From: Steinernema hermaphroditum
Taxonomy: Eukaryota; Nematoda; Chromadorea; Rhabditida; Steinernematidae
Direction of reading: 5' to 3'
Length of the DNA: 64,000 nt
Assembly: GCA_030435675.1 (NCBI GenBank)
Contig: CM059625.1
Location: 8,866,001-8,930,000, forward strand
Below are positions 35,607-48,185 of the stretch, piece after piece. How positions within the stretch are numbered: the first letter of the stretch is position 1; every line of letters starts with the position of its first letter. The notes below the pieces were generated by a model. It was not told where the DNA came from and made no database searches. It saw nothing but the letters and a program-made list of their open reading frames with translations. The position numbers and the translations under genes are program-made.

Positions 35607-38600
35607 ATGGACGGTAACAGTGAAACCCCCAAAGCGGACGACGACATCTTTGAAATTTGCGATTTTACTGTCGTCACCGACTTCGAGCATCTCATTTTGT
35701 CTCTCGAAACGTCGCTTATCGAGTGGAAGCTCAATGGCTCATCAATTTCATGTCCCTCAGATGACTATTTCAAGCGACTTCCGAAAGTAAGACATATCTC
35801 CGTTGTGACCGTGACCACGCTGTTCTCTGTACAGGATTTCTTGCGGACGTGCACGTGGAAAGTTGATATGCAAATCATGAAGCATCTGGATAGGCGCTTT
35901 AAAATGCTCTATTATAAGTCTACTCCGGAGGATGAAGAGGCCAACGATGTAGGCGAATCCGAAGAAGCATCACATCATACGAAGTCAGCTCTCGGTCTTT
36001 CGTCGCCGTTAACGGATTTTGTTCCATCAATCATCTCAACTCAGGTTCGGAACTATGCTCTCTCACGGCACAATTCATCTAAAATAACTCATACATTTTC
36101 CCACACCATCATCAATATAATTATTTGTTCTTTCAGTTCGGTGTGTTCGATTTCATTGTCATTTCTGATGCTGACAGCGATTTTCCATTACCCGAAGATG
36201 AAGTCCTAATGTTCATCTCGGCTGTTAATATTGCCACCGTTAATATTGACTGGTAAATGAGTACATTTTTGATTCGTATGACACTCACCGTTTAGTGAAC
36301 TACCAATTTTCATCCAAATCGGCCCTGCCAACAACTTCTTATTCAGCGGCGTTTCTCAAAACCGTCATGTGAGGACGTCTTTCGAAGGTGCTTACTTAAG
36401 ACGCCCTCTCTACAATCACGATAACTTATCCGGATTAATGGGAGTTCTTCGCGAGAAAGTGGGCACGCCAGTCAGCTTTCCACCTCGTATGACAGCCTCG
36501 ATACAGTTCGACTACTGCTTCAAGGTGAATAACTCGTATTTAATCTCTTTTACTGGTTTTCTTCAGGAAAAGCTTGAGGGTAACTTTTTGAGCGACTTCC
36601 CGAACGCTTTGATTGATGTTAAATCTTTAATCTGCTCACAAAATTCGATGTTTCCTTTCGGTACAACAGCAGACCCGCTCAGGTACGGATCGCTCTTTCC
36701 TCACTGTATCAATAGACATTTTAGCGAATTCCGACTGATTGTAAGATGGCCAAACCAAATAGAAAATGTCGTCAATGAAAACCAAACATTTACTGATTTG
36801 GAGCCCGACTACGCGCCATTTTGGTTTGCCTCAGTTGATCTTGTGTCCAGCGTTCCATGCTTGTTGTGTAAGTGAGTTCGAAAACACGGTTGAGCCCTCA
36901 TTTTCAGACGAGGGCCTGAAAACGGTTGTCAGTCACATATCGTCCGAAGCCGGCTCTGTCCAGACTCTGCATTTCACTAAAAGTGCAGAATCAGAATCAT
37001 CCCAGACTGGGGCCAACGCCTTGTCAAAGGTCACAAACGAGCATTACTCGACATACAACTTTGTGCCATCAACACCCTTAATGAAAAGTGAAAGTGACGA
37101 GAAAGTAGGAGAAAATGAAGTTTGAATGTAATGGAAATTTAACGGGCTTTAAGGAACTTGTTTCGAAATGGATCGAGATGATCTTCTCTACGGAAGACCA
37201 CGAAACGAGCGTGGCCCATATTGACAAACTTCATTCACGGAGCTGCGACGTTACGAGAAGCCAATCTCCGGGGACAGCTGTGAAACAGACACACAACGAA
37301 GGTCCTCCATTTGACTATCGACACGATAATAGCGAAAAATCATTTGATCCTGATATAACTGTAGGGAGACCACACGTCGATGTTTTTTAATGGACATTTA
37401 TTGCAGAAATTGTTGTGTACTTCAAAAAGCGCTCCAGTAGGCAGTTTGACAGAGCGTATTTGCCAATGTTTGGCCAGAGCTCTCATGATGGAGGACAACG
37501 GACTCTTTCTCTTTTCTCACCTATGGATGGCAATCGTCGGAAAACTACGTAGCTTGTGGGACAACTCCTATAACCTTCCAGGGTAACATCTACAGACTTG
37601 TAAAGCTATATAACAAACGATATAAAGATTTTCCGAAGGTCAAGCACCCGATCTCTCGGCCTCCTTATTCCACCAAAAACTGCAAATGCTGCAGTGCTGT
37701 ATCGAGGCAAAGCGCCGAAGTTATGAAATGTACGATGACACAACAGACTTCAACTGTAGGTATACCTGTCCGCTAATCTAACTCTGATTTTCCTATAGCA
37801 TCGGACGTATTCTTCGATGCTTTGGAAGATGTTAATGAGGGCAATGTGACCGTACCCACTAGCGGGAAAGCAGAACCAGTCGGAAGACATTGCATAGCTG
37901 AAGGCCTCTTCTACCTCACTGACCCTAACAAACAGCTGTTTGTTCCAATTACACAGGTTTCTCTGTCTTTTTAGCTTAAAGTCCATCTTTCCGCTTCAGG
38001 ACCGCAGTCCAATGACTGAGGACATGTTAGAGGAACACGCCGAGTATCTTTCCAGCTTGACAGACGCGGACGCACGTGCGAATGCCCAAATCGGCTCCCT
38101 AATGTCGGACATGCAGGCTTTCAAGGTGTGTCAACAAACATCACTCATGTCGAGCTGCTGAAATTTAGGCTGCCAATCCCGATTGTTGTATGGCTGATTT
38201 TGTTCGTTGGCATTCGCCAAGGGATTGGATTGAAGAAAGTGGAGGTGAAGGAAAGTTGTCTGAAAGAATGTCGACCGAAGGAAATACATGGCAGACCACT
38301 TGGAACGCTGCACATTCCGTACCCGTCTCCCTTCAACAACGTCTATTTAACTATTCTGGAGATGCAGAAAAGGTGAATACGCTCTTCTAACTTAAAGGAG
38401 TTAGCAAATGACTCCTGAGCGTTCGACAATTCGGACACTTTTGCTATTTTATTACAGTTAAACATTCATTATATAATTTTAACTTAACAACTTAGATATT
38501 GCAACGACTTGAACATAGCACGATAAGCGAACTCATCAGTATGATTCTTCCAATTGTTTTTACCTCCTCCGTCCGACGATTGGTCGATGAAGGTTTGTTG

Positions 38601-39358
38601 GTTCTGCTTTATGCACCTATATATCGACTACTACAGCCAGCCCTTACACTAACTTAATATGCATGGAAGAGAAGCTGAAGAAGGTAGCGAAATTACTTCG
38701 TCACTCGACGATGAGCTCTGCATCACTGGACTCCTATTTAGTTGGTTTCGCTTACTAAATTTGAAAACCTCGTGGATTTTCAGGATTTGCTACGTGAAAT
38801 GAAAACAGTAGAACTGTACATCTCATATGTTGTCGCAGTAACCTCACGCTTCTCGGACTTGGTTTGTTTGAAATCCAACCGCCGCTTTATGCAGTTGTGC
38901 TCCTTCAGATAAAGCAAGATGATTCATTGAAAGAGTCTGTCAAGGAATTCGCGATAGCACTAGTGGACCGCTTTCTGGAAAAGGACTCCCACGAAGCTCA
39001 CCCTTTATACGATGAAACTTCTCGACGTATGGTGCCTGTGCTGGGCGCACCGTCGAGCCCGTTGGCCCTCACAATATGTAAACTTATGAGCACCGACGAG
39101 CGGGTTACATCAAACGCAGACGCGTCGAGTCCTAAAGGTTCTCGATATGATGCTAAATATCCTCCTCCCGATAGGTAAATTTTTCCGTTCCATTAAGTGC
39201 AGCACCATTAATTGTTTAGGAAACAGTACATTATTCGATGGTGTGCTCCTAGGCCCGGCCTTAACTCGAGGCCAGTCTTTCACCGTATGTATGTAAGCAT
39301 TGCCAGCGAAGAATTTAGATTATGCTCATCGGTAACCGATGATATCGTACTCATGTAA
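35607..39358 (+). CDS. rab3gap1: RAB3GAP1, Rab3 GTPase-activating protein catalytic subunit
   Basis: The catalytic subunit of the Rab3GAP complex, which stimulates GTP hydrolysis by Rab3, acts as exchange factor for Rab18 with its partner, and affects autophagy. The start at 35607 encodes a short acidic leader before IFEICDFT. Exons include 35607-35786, 35835-36044 and 36137-36251. Successive matches to the family are ELPIFIQIGPAN, VRTSFEGAYLRRPLYN, HLSGL-like NLSGLMGVLREKVGTPVS, LHQ-type FHQKLQMLQCCIEAKRR, QLFVPITQ, RSPMTEDMLEEHAEYL, MADFVRWHSPRDWIEE and SVPVSLQQRLFN. The C terminus ends YVSIASEEFRLCSS. The putative catalytic Arg-containing region is present. The stop at 39356-39358 is 75 bp from the stop of the convergent M13 protease. 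Confidence 0.92.
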
Positions 39359-39433
39359 AAATGCGAGTCACTACATAAATGTACCTCTATTCTTGTTACA
39401 CAGTGATATATTTTACGATTTCTATGTACGTAG

Positions 39434-42334
39434 CTACCAGATAGCACACGTTGCGTTCAAGCGCATAGCACTTGTGGTCGGACACTGAAACGCCGAGAAG
39501 AATTCCGGGAAGTTGGCCATGACAATGTTAACGCGATATTTGTCTGGAGTATGATTGTCGTTAAGAACTTGGTCGATCAGAGCTTCAGGGCGAACGGACC
39601 CGCACCATGTCTAAATTTTAAAAGACACTTTTACAGTCATTTCTACATATGTCTTACAAAAGCATGACTAATGAAGAACAACTGTTCGAAGGTGAAATTT
39701 CCAACGCGGTCTAGCGTAATCTTATGACGACGGTCCAGATGGCGCCTACGAAGTTCTTTCAACATAGCCTGCAATGGTAGTCAGGTAGAAAGAGAGTGTA
39801 AGGCTCCGAACCGCGTAGGCAGCTCGAATCCCTCCGTTGTCTGCAATATTTTCTCTGGCGGTCTGTTCTCCATTCACCTGTAAATACGAACGCCGATTGA
39901 CAATACTCAGCTTCTACCAACTTTGGCCATGTCTGTCGCCAAAACCTGAATTCTACCGTACTGTTGCACGAAACATTGACGCATTTCTTGGAAACTATCG
40001 AACCAAGTGCGTCTGCTTCCATTGCTGTCGAACTCATTTCCGGCATCATCGAATCCGTGCATCATTTCATGCCCAATGACTACGCCGATACCACCATAAT
40101 TCATAGGTCTAAGTCAGGTCCATAACTTTATTACCCTACGAACAACTTACGCGGGCAGTGATTTGTTAAAATAGGCGCCCTGAAGGATCCCCGCGAGCAG
40201 AGCGATTTGATTGAGGGAGGGGTCGTAGAATGCGTTGACATCCGTTGCCATGAACTCGAACTTGTCCCTCGTGTTCCTTTCAATTAATTGGGCAAAGCTT
40301 GTTTGCGTATTCCACTTTCCTAATTTCACAACAATGTCCATATACGGCATAGAAGAGTCAAAGGATAACTTAAACAGGAAGTTCCGCAATTGTGATGAAA
40401 TTTCTTACATTTTCGTATTTGGTCGTCATCTCTTTACTGTCGAAAATATGATCAGAGTATCCGATGAACTCGATCATGTCATGAACCTTTAACGGTATCC
40501 TCATTATTTGTGAAGTGTAGCGCCAAACCTTTCGAATTCCATCCTGTTTAGTGTCCTCATCCATCCATTTTGTCCGATTGAGTCGATCAGCGTATGCTTC
40601 TCGAATAAAATCCACAATTTCTCGAACCATCGTACGACTCTCATTGGAGAAATATTTCCGCACATAGAGAGCACTCACTGCATCAGAGAAGAAACTGGTA
40701 ACATCACTGATGCAGGACTGTTCTCGAGGTTGTTGAGCTTCGACTCCATATAGTACGTGATCCAACTCCTTCAAGAACACGAAGTTGGCTAATGACCAGT
40801 AGTACCTACCAGTTTCAGATTTAAGTAGCGATCATCGAGATATCCTGCGTAATTAAGAATGATCTTCCATTCAAGGTAGTCAGCTAATGTTTCATTCGGC
40901 AAATTCTGAATCAATGATTCTAGTTGTGTTATACTGTCAACGTCCTCTATCTCAAACGTCATATCCTCGATCGTTATGTTGGACAGAACTGCTTCTGGTA
41001 ACAATCCAGTGATATATCGTTTCCAATTAATCTGTAAACTGAAATAGTGATCGGTGAGTATGATACATTACCGAAGGCGCGATCTCCTGCAACTTTTTCG
41101 ACGTTTGCAAATTGGATCGATCAGCGTTCGAACGACCATCGTCGCGTTGTGATCCATTCAAAATCTAATTCCCTAATGTATCTATAATGTTTACATCACT
41201 TACTTTTGCCACGGCTGTTTCCACGTTAATAAACGATTGCATTCGTCTCTTTATGTCGCTTTCGGAAAGTCGGAAGAAGCCGATATCCTGATCGTCTGTC
41301 TGCAGAAGTTTCAACGTGTTGATCAAATATGACTTTATATGCAATAAGTGTTTTGCGTATTGTGGCTCAATATAGTAATAATAAGTAAAAAATGTGCCAG
41401 CAATGTTAAGCTGAAATTGTAGCGCTGCAAATCATGACTACAGTGGCCACATACGAAAAGAGTGTTATATGACGTATTCTTGAAGTTCGGACCAACGTCC
41501 ACTTTATAGAAAAGGGATATTGGCTGAACGTGGATGAGCCAATCGGTTATGTATGGGAAGTGGGAGTTGCGAACAATTCTATTATATGAATTGCTGATTG
41601 ATTTGGTAATGATATGTCTACCGTACCTTAACGCGTTGAAAAGCGGTTTTGATCTGAGCTCGTTCCTTTCCTTTGAATTAACGCATTGATCAAATGCATC
41701 GTACAGCAAAGTGTTAATTCGATTTTTACCGTAGTCTTCCTTCGTTTTCAGAATGTCTAAAAGGCTTTTCAGAATCGACCAGCACCATTACCTAGAAGTT
41801 GAAGGTTCACTTTTTCCACATTAACGCTCATTTGGTTAGATCTCAGTTCGTATTCTTTAACAGGATGCCTCTTTGCCCAGTTGTAGCACACATATTCATA
41901 AAAATCGTCGCATGGATTGATTTTTGCATTGAAAGAACTTGCTAGATCCTCGTGAACAAAAAGTTCCAAAGGTTCCTCCACGACATCTAAACAAAAGTAA
42001 CGAAGGATAGTGGGATGGATAGTCGTATACTTCCAAAGGGGCTAATTGATAATTCTTCTGCATCAATAACAATGTCCGTCAGCAGAACAGAGTCTTTGAA
42101 GATAACCATTTTGGGTACGGAAACAACGACATTTCTGGCAGTTATCGTAGAGTTCAGGTCGTTCACGAGTGAATTAAGAGAATGTATTTCTAGATTCTTG
42201 GCATGAGCAGAAATTGCTATTAACCACAGAATGGGAATTGCCTGCCCATAACCGAGTAGCATCTCTTTAAATAATGCTCCCGTTTTCAAACAGTAAACAG
42301 CAACGAGACTACAACAACGCTGACTCGCACGCAT
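39434..42334 (-). CDS. Neprilysin-type M13 zinc metallopeptidase
   Basis: A membrane-anchored or secreted zinc peptidase of the neprilysin family, which cleaves small peptides outside cells. The N terminus has a hydrophobic segment (AIPILWLIAISA) after the ATG at 42334 or 42262, likely a signal peptide or anchor. Matches in order: NPCDDFYEYVCYNW (41.9 kb), LADYLEWKIILNYAGYLDDRY (41.0-40.8 kb, shorter motif LADYLEW), CISDVTSFFSDAVSALYVRK, RTKWMDEDTK, and VNAFYDPSLNQI. The zinc site is VIGHEMMHGFDD near 40.08 kb. The third ligand is in ENIADNGGIRAAY. The C terminus is WCGSVRPEALI, then HTPDKYRVN and CAIW before TAG at 39436-39434. Exon edges in the 41.1-41.8 kb part are only roughly placed. Confidence 0.88.
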
Positions 42335-43411
42335 TTTGGGAACATACTCAATACTGCACTTAACAGCTCACAAATCCGGATATTCGAAAACCGACCAAAT
42401 TCGCTCGTTCAGAGCCGGTTTTACCGGAGGAGCGTGACTTTATTATTTTACTAAAACAATCGCCAGACACTAATGGAGCTCATAAGCTCCAAAGAACCGA
42501 AGCCTTTAGCACATGTCGTTCGACAGATTTTCTTGGGATTATGAACGAAAAAAAATAAACAAAAATCAGTAAACAAAGAGGCTTTCTGGTTGTTCGTGAT
42601 GTGCCTTTTAAAAGAAACGTTACTGACCAACCTTTTTTGCCAGTTAGTATTGAGTAAACCGTGTTCTCGAAGGAAGCTCATGCTTACTCTTAGAAAGGTG
42701 CACAATAATGAGAGCTACCACATATTATATTTTTCGGTGTTATTTCAAAAATATACAATTCGATTCTCAAACAATATGTATGAAGGGGGAAGATCCGAAA
42801 GCCTCGTATCATCGTTTTTATCAAACCATTTTCCAGTTGTACCGCTCCTGCTGATGCGGGGCAATCGCAATTCACATAGAGCTAAATAAATAAGGCCGAT
42901 ATGCAGCGAACAAAAGTGTACCGACTATAAATGGAGAGCTATTGCAGGAACGATACGGTCTTGCATGTGAATAAACAAATGACTTTTGGTGCGTTTTTAA
43001 TGCTTGATCTCTATTCTCAAGGATGTGGACTCGACAAGCTCCATTAGTACTTAGATGTGCACTACAGCTGCGAGTATTGCCTACCGTGCGAAGCCATCCC
43101 ATGTGTTGCGATCTTTAGCAAATTGAAAACGTTGGTTACAAATGTTTCGCATTTCTACTCGTCTTCGTTTTATAGATTTTTTGTTTCGAGTGTACTTTTA
43201 AATTTTATATTTTCAGTGCTCCATAATGATATCTAGCAGTCATAACTACCGTACTCACGAAAGGTGAATCAAAAGTTAACTCCTTATACCGTTTGTATTC
43301 CGGGTGTGAGGCATCTTATAAGCACCAAAAGGCACTATGTAACATCGTATCATCGACATAGGGCACTGTGTAAGAGCGAAACGCGGTGATCATATTAGTT
43401 TGCGGGGACGC

Positions 43412-43700
43412 TGGAGAGACGAAGTGAGGATTCTGGTAGAGACGCGGTGATGAGGCACAGCGAACGGAGCGTAGAGAACCTTCGACTCGGATGGCGGCGC
43501 AGGTTGCGGAGTTTCAGCTAGGTTCGACTTCTCGTGGCGAAGCGGGTAATCGAGAGGTGGTAATGACTTTCTTTGTAACACATAGGAAGTTTCTCGGAGT
43601 CAGGACGATCATTGCCAAGAACGGCAGCCAAGAACAAGCGCTCACTCGACTCCTTTCCGAGAGAGCGAACGGACAACCCAACCGATCGTCACTGAACACT
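43412..43700 (+). repeat. Copy B of an inverted dispersed duplicate (pairs with 47885-48185)
   Basis: Read on the plus strand, this segment aligns by eye with the minus strand of 47885-48185. The anchor is cacagcgaacggagcg here against cgcagcgaacggagcg there, and further matches run for about 300 bp, including gcgctcactc and accgat. On the minus strand it could encode a signal-peptide-like start (IFVFLLILHFFSVFS) followed after a frame change by APFAVPHHRVST. A diverged small secreted-protein gene, a pseudogene, or a non-coding repeat are all possible. Confidence 0.5.
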
Positions 43701-44662
43701 GAAAAGAAATGTAAAATTAGTAAAAAGACAAAGATTTCACTCAAGGTATTCATCGTTGGACTGCTCATTCTTAGAGCACTTCGTGACCAAAAGCCTGATC
43801 TCTCTATTTTCTTCGATGTTGTTACCTAAAGTCCCATACTTCGATGGTGATGGCGTCCTTCTCAGGTAGTCGTTAGATGTAAGGGCAGCAAGGGAAACAA
43901 GTAACTGAGTCTTAGCTCTCTGACAAGGAGCTCTTTTGAGGGCAATCTACGATATCAAACATTGTCTTTACGACTTTATTTCGTGAATCAAAGGCATTTC
44001 GCCTTGCCCGACACCAAAATAGACAAACAGAGGATGTCTGGCAGACGGCTTCATCCCTGGCGTTGCGTTCATGTCGAACCGGTGGGTGGCGGAGCGCTTC
44101 TGGGAATCGCCAAATCTTCGGATTCAGGAGCGGACCATCGTTTGCGGCACAGCGCACGCTTATGTGCTCGAATCTGATGGTCCGTGGTCCGGGAGTTGCG
44201 TCTTCGATGGTGGTGACGTCCTCAGAGCGTCGGCGACCTTCGGGATGACTTCTCACGTGGCCGGATTCTTGACGTCGGACATCTTATTGTCAGCGGTGGT
44301 GGGACTACGGCTTCCGGGTGTCCAAATTCCCTCTGGAAGCCGGAAAACTCAAAGATGCCACAGGGTTTGCTGTCTGACCAACCAGATACTCAGAGAGCGA
44401 CCGGAGGGACCGACCGCTCGCCACCGCGACACGGGTGAGACAAACATTGTCATCATCCAAAAATTGTCATCGTTCATTCGTCACCCATATCTTCGAATGT
44501 TCCGATCGATACGACTATTAGAGCTGTTTTCATCTGAGCAGCCGCCGGAAATAAAAAGAAGAATTTTCAGTTGGAGGAATAGAAAAATGCGATTGTGATT
44601 AAACCTCTAGTGGATCAAGGTGTCGGAGAAGTCATAGAAAATCAAAACTTTCTTTTCGGTTT

Positions 44663-45085
44663 GTATTATAGGGTTGTTGGAGAAAAAGACCCTGGGAGAA
44701 AAAGACCCAGCTATAACAGTGACACCCGGTCAAACTTAGGCAAAATCCGTCGTTGGATAAGTACGTATACGCATAAAATCAACTGGTTTTAAGTTTAAGC
44801 CTGAGCTTCGGCAAAGCCAGGGTTTGCCTACAGCTCATAGTGTCTTAGGCTCCGGCTTAGGACTATGCCTAGATATTTAAGGTTGCGGGCGAGCGAAGCG
44901 AGCCCCGTATTCATTTTGCGTGCTTAATGAATTCCTGGCTTAGCTTAAGCCTTTAAACTCACTTGAAACCTGTTGATTACGTACTCGTCCGTACGGTTTT
45001 TGCGGGTATCACTGTTACAGCTGGGTTTTTTTCTCCCGGGTCTTTTTCTCCCAGGGTCTTTTTCTCACATAATCGTATTATAGGG
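44663..45085. mobile_element. MITE-like element with long inverted arms and 11-bp target duplication
   Basis: Direct repeats gtattataggg at 44663-44673 and 45075-45085 flank a roughly 400-bp insert. The insert has inverted ends: gagaaaaagaccctggg on the left and its complement on the right. The arms continue inward for about 130 bp with scattered mismatches (cccagct[a/g]taacagtga). The ends contain a gggagaaaaagaccc unit, twice on the left and three times on the right. No coding sequence is present. A 9-11 bp duplication with long arms recalls Mutator-like non-autonomous elements, but the family is not established. Confidence 0.75.
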
Positions 45086-46274
45086 CTCCATATCTAGAAC
45101 AATCGACGAATTTTAACTGTTCTTCCACTCCACCTGCACAAACCTTTGATGCTTAAGTTAAATCAACAGAAAAGTTCAGTCACTTTACAGCCAGCTCCAT
45201 ATTCAAGGGAGTTCTAATCTTCTTGGAATTTGTTCTCAACGTGTCATTAAGAAAAAACAATTTGCATGCATTTGGAAGCTAACCTCATATACGCATTTAT
45301 TACAGTATGCCTTTCATGTAAATAATACCTCGGAGAGGTCGTTGGCGATTAAGTGTCCCGGTTCTCCATATGACAGTTCACACACATGGATGTTGAATGG
45401 CTCAGAAGAAAACGGAGAACATGCAGAAGTGGACTCCGAATACACAGTGTGGGAACCTAAATAATAACCCCTACAAAGGCACTATCTGATTCGAAACATT
45501 GCCATTGCAAACTTGCCATAAAAGTTTAGCTTTCCGCAAAAAATGTGATTTATTTTGATTTGATTTTGCAATGCACCCTCACTGTGGGCGCAACCTATGT
45601 TTCAGCACATCCGTACAGTACCTATACCCGCATGTCCTTTGAAATCCCCATCAAAAAAGATCTCCATCACATTTAGATTGGCAGCAGATTATTCATAAGC
45701 CGCGGCATATTGTCTTCACTTTCAACGTAGTAGTTCCAAATTATTACAACCGGTATAAACGAAAGTGCTTGAGCACGCACTATGACCGACCTTCAAGTGT
45801 ACACCGGAAATGACCTTGAAAAATCTCCTAACCGTCGGGTCAAAGACAACGACCATTGTCTTTATGGAAATTTACGTAGTTTACGTTTAACGTTGACGCA
45901 AAGATTGTCATCGACGTAGCTAAGGTGTGGTTGCATCTCTTTTTTGTGTACTGAAGGACATAATATATCCAAACGAAAACAAAATACGGTCAAATGGTTT
46001 CACCACGAAATCCGTCACTGCTCAGTGTAGCTCTACGGTCAACATGGAGCTCCTATCTCTCTTTTGATCAGCTGATACAACAATAACTTACACGAAGAGA
46101 TGTGGAACAGCATAGTTCCCATGCATATGTTATTCCTGTTTTTCAAAGCGAGTTAGACGTAAACCTAACTATAAATGAAATGCTTCCACAAAGTTCCGAT
46201 CGTTTGCGAGCAATGCTATACAGCATATATGTACAATAACATCTTAAAATGCAGGAGCATAATCCGCTGAACGG

Positions 46275-47761
46275 ATGAGTAACACAAGGGACGTTGACGT
46301 TGTGCACCATGTTGCCTTCAACAATCAGCAAAGTAAGACCTCTATCTCTGTATGCACTGTAAGATATTTCCTTTTAGCCATGTTTGCTATTGCCAGCGAT
46401 CGGGGTGTAAGGCGTTTCAATGTAAAAGGACTTGAGCAAGTGATGCACCTCGACTTTGCAACGGTTGGCAGCATCAAGCGTGTCGCGATTTTCGATCACA
46501 GCGGATTGATAGCCATGCAGTCCGGAGGAACTCGTCCAAAGTTCAGCCAGTCTTCAGGTTTGCGATATTGAAGTAACTCAGCGAAACGTAAACCTTTAGT
46601 TGTCGTATGGGATGACCATTCTGACCGGAGAGGATACTTCGTCGACGCTGTAGTTAAAGGCGATGTCACCAACTTCGCAATGACTAAGAACAAGTAGGCA
46701 AATTTCTTTTTTGTGATGCCAAATCTATCTTAGGCTAGTGATCTTCGACGCAAATCACTTAACAGTATTTGACTTCGACACTTGCCAAAAGCTTTGTTGC
46801 GTGGATATATCGTATAATGTGGATGGGATTATGGCTCTGTGTACGGATCCTAAATCGGAACTGCTGGCTTATCCAGGGTTTAACACCGGTACAGTTCAAG
46901 TAAGATTTTTTGAGAACATTTGATACCCATGAGAGCAATCGGTTCCAGCTTGTAAATGTGGGCAATATTAGTTCGACTACCTCTATTTCACCAACTGCCA
47001 TCCAAGCCCATAAGTCGCAAGTCGTACAGATCGCATTGAATGTACAAGGAACCATGCTGGCCACAGGCTCGGTTAAGGGAACTCTAATCAGAGTCTTCGA
47101 CACAACAAAAAAGAGCGAACTTTTCTCTTTCCGCCGTGGCTTCGACACTTGCAGCTTATACAGGTAGAATATCTAATGTTATGGCTCTACACAACGACAA
47201 TCTTAATTCCGATTCAGTCTTCGATTTTCCCCGTGCCACAGCTTTCTCGCTGTATCCAGTGACAAAGGAACAATACACGTCTTTGAATTGGAGAAGAACG
47301 ACGAGCGTTTAACCCTGGACAAAAATTTGTGAGATCTTTAAAACCAATTCTTGATAAAGCGATTGTCTTTAGGTTTGAAAGAATATCTGGAAGTGATGCG
47401 GCACGTAGCGTTGCACAGTTCACTCTTCCGGCTGAGGCTGAGTTAGCCTTTGGATGTCTGCATGACGTTAAAATGACCTCCGAGATTACTGATGACTTGT
47501 CATATTCCATGAATTCTTCTGACATTATGGATACCGCAAGAACTTCGATTTCCAACATAAATCCGTTGAACAGGCTAAAAAATAAGGTGAGCTGTCGAAT
47601 GGATTTTTTTAATGTTGTCTTTCATATCTTTGCAGAGCATTATCGCCATATATAAAGGATGGGACTTCTTCATGTTCTCAGACCCAGGCAAAGAGTGGAC
47701 ATTCCATGAAAATCTGTACTCCTCCGCATTAGAACAGTTTTTCTTCCGGCCTTCTGCCTAA
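46275..47761 (+). CDS. epg-6-like: WIPI/PROPPIN beta-propeller autophagy protein (WDR45/WDR45B, EPG-6-like)
   Basis: A PROPPIN binds PI3P (and PI(3,5)P2) and acts at phagophore growth together with ATG2. The start is ATG 46275; exon 1 is 46275-46332, and exon 2 starts 46378. Blades show MFAIASDRGVRRFN, VVVWDDHSDRRG, ATGSVKGTLIRVFDT and FLAVSSDKGTIHVFELE. The lipid-binding motif FRRG is intact (ELFSFRRGFDTCSLY). VWDDH and the short loops fit the WIPI3/4 branch better than WIPI1/2. Near the C terminus, about 45 extra residues rich in Ser, Asp and Asn separate AQFTLPAEAELAFG from SIIAIYKGWDFFMF. The frame closes at TAA 47759-47761. Exon edges near 46.6-47.3 kb were checked by phase. Confidence 0.9.
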
Positions 47762-47884
47762 GAATGCACACCCATTTTTGCTGCCATATCAATGCTCATT
47801 TAATGCATGTTTGTATATATAAAAACTATATTCTCAAAAAAAAAAGTTTATTTCGTGTTTCTGCTTGTTGTCGCGTTTCTGCTT

Positions 47885-48185
47885 GTCGCGTTTCACCAAT
47901 CGGTCGCGTCGTCCATTCGTTCCGTCGTTCACTCGGATGAATTGAGTGAGCGGTCGTTCTCGTCCGTCGCTGTTGGCGCAATGACCACCCCGGCTCCCAG
48001 AAGGCCTGGAACACCAAGAAGTCGTAGTTCCAACGTCCTGCCAAGAACTTTGTCGCTGCGGCCTGATTCCACCCGCACCGCCACATAAAGTCCCACCGCA
48101 ACTCCGAAATCCACGTTGAGTTGATGATGGCTCTCCGCTCCGTTCGCTGCGCCCCACCGCCGCGCCTCGACAGAATTCTTCGTGA
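47885..48185 (-). repeat. Copy A of an inverted dispersed duplicate (pairs with 43412-43700)
   Basis: This segment aligns with the plus strand of 43412-43700 as its reverse complement. On the plus strand a frame from about 47807 to 48088 begins with a hydrophobic stretch (VYFVFLLVVAFLLVAF). That stretch contains a short tandem duplication (gtttctgcttgt...cgc twice). Stops follow where copy B stays open, at an aligned TAA/GAG position. On the minus strand a 205-codon frame (47826-48443) is also open, but conservation between the copies does not favour it. Status as gene, pseudogene or repeat is unresolved. Confidence 0.5.

Larger units (their letters stand above)
42335..46274. other. Intergenic region with repeats, no recognised gene
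   Basis: Between the M13 protease start and the WIPI start I see no recognised protein family. It holds one copy of a duplicated 300-bp sequence and a transposon-like element, entered separately. A 175-codon ATG frame at 44071-44598 overlaps frames on the other strand in a GC-rich patch and has no known motif. The stretch 42450-43390 and the stretch 45090-46270 show nothing further. Confidence 0.4.

Noticed and set aside
44071..44598. 175-codon ATG-started frame
   Set aside because: Frames on the other strand are equally open, no motif and no splice context; kept only as a remark.
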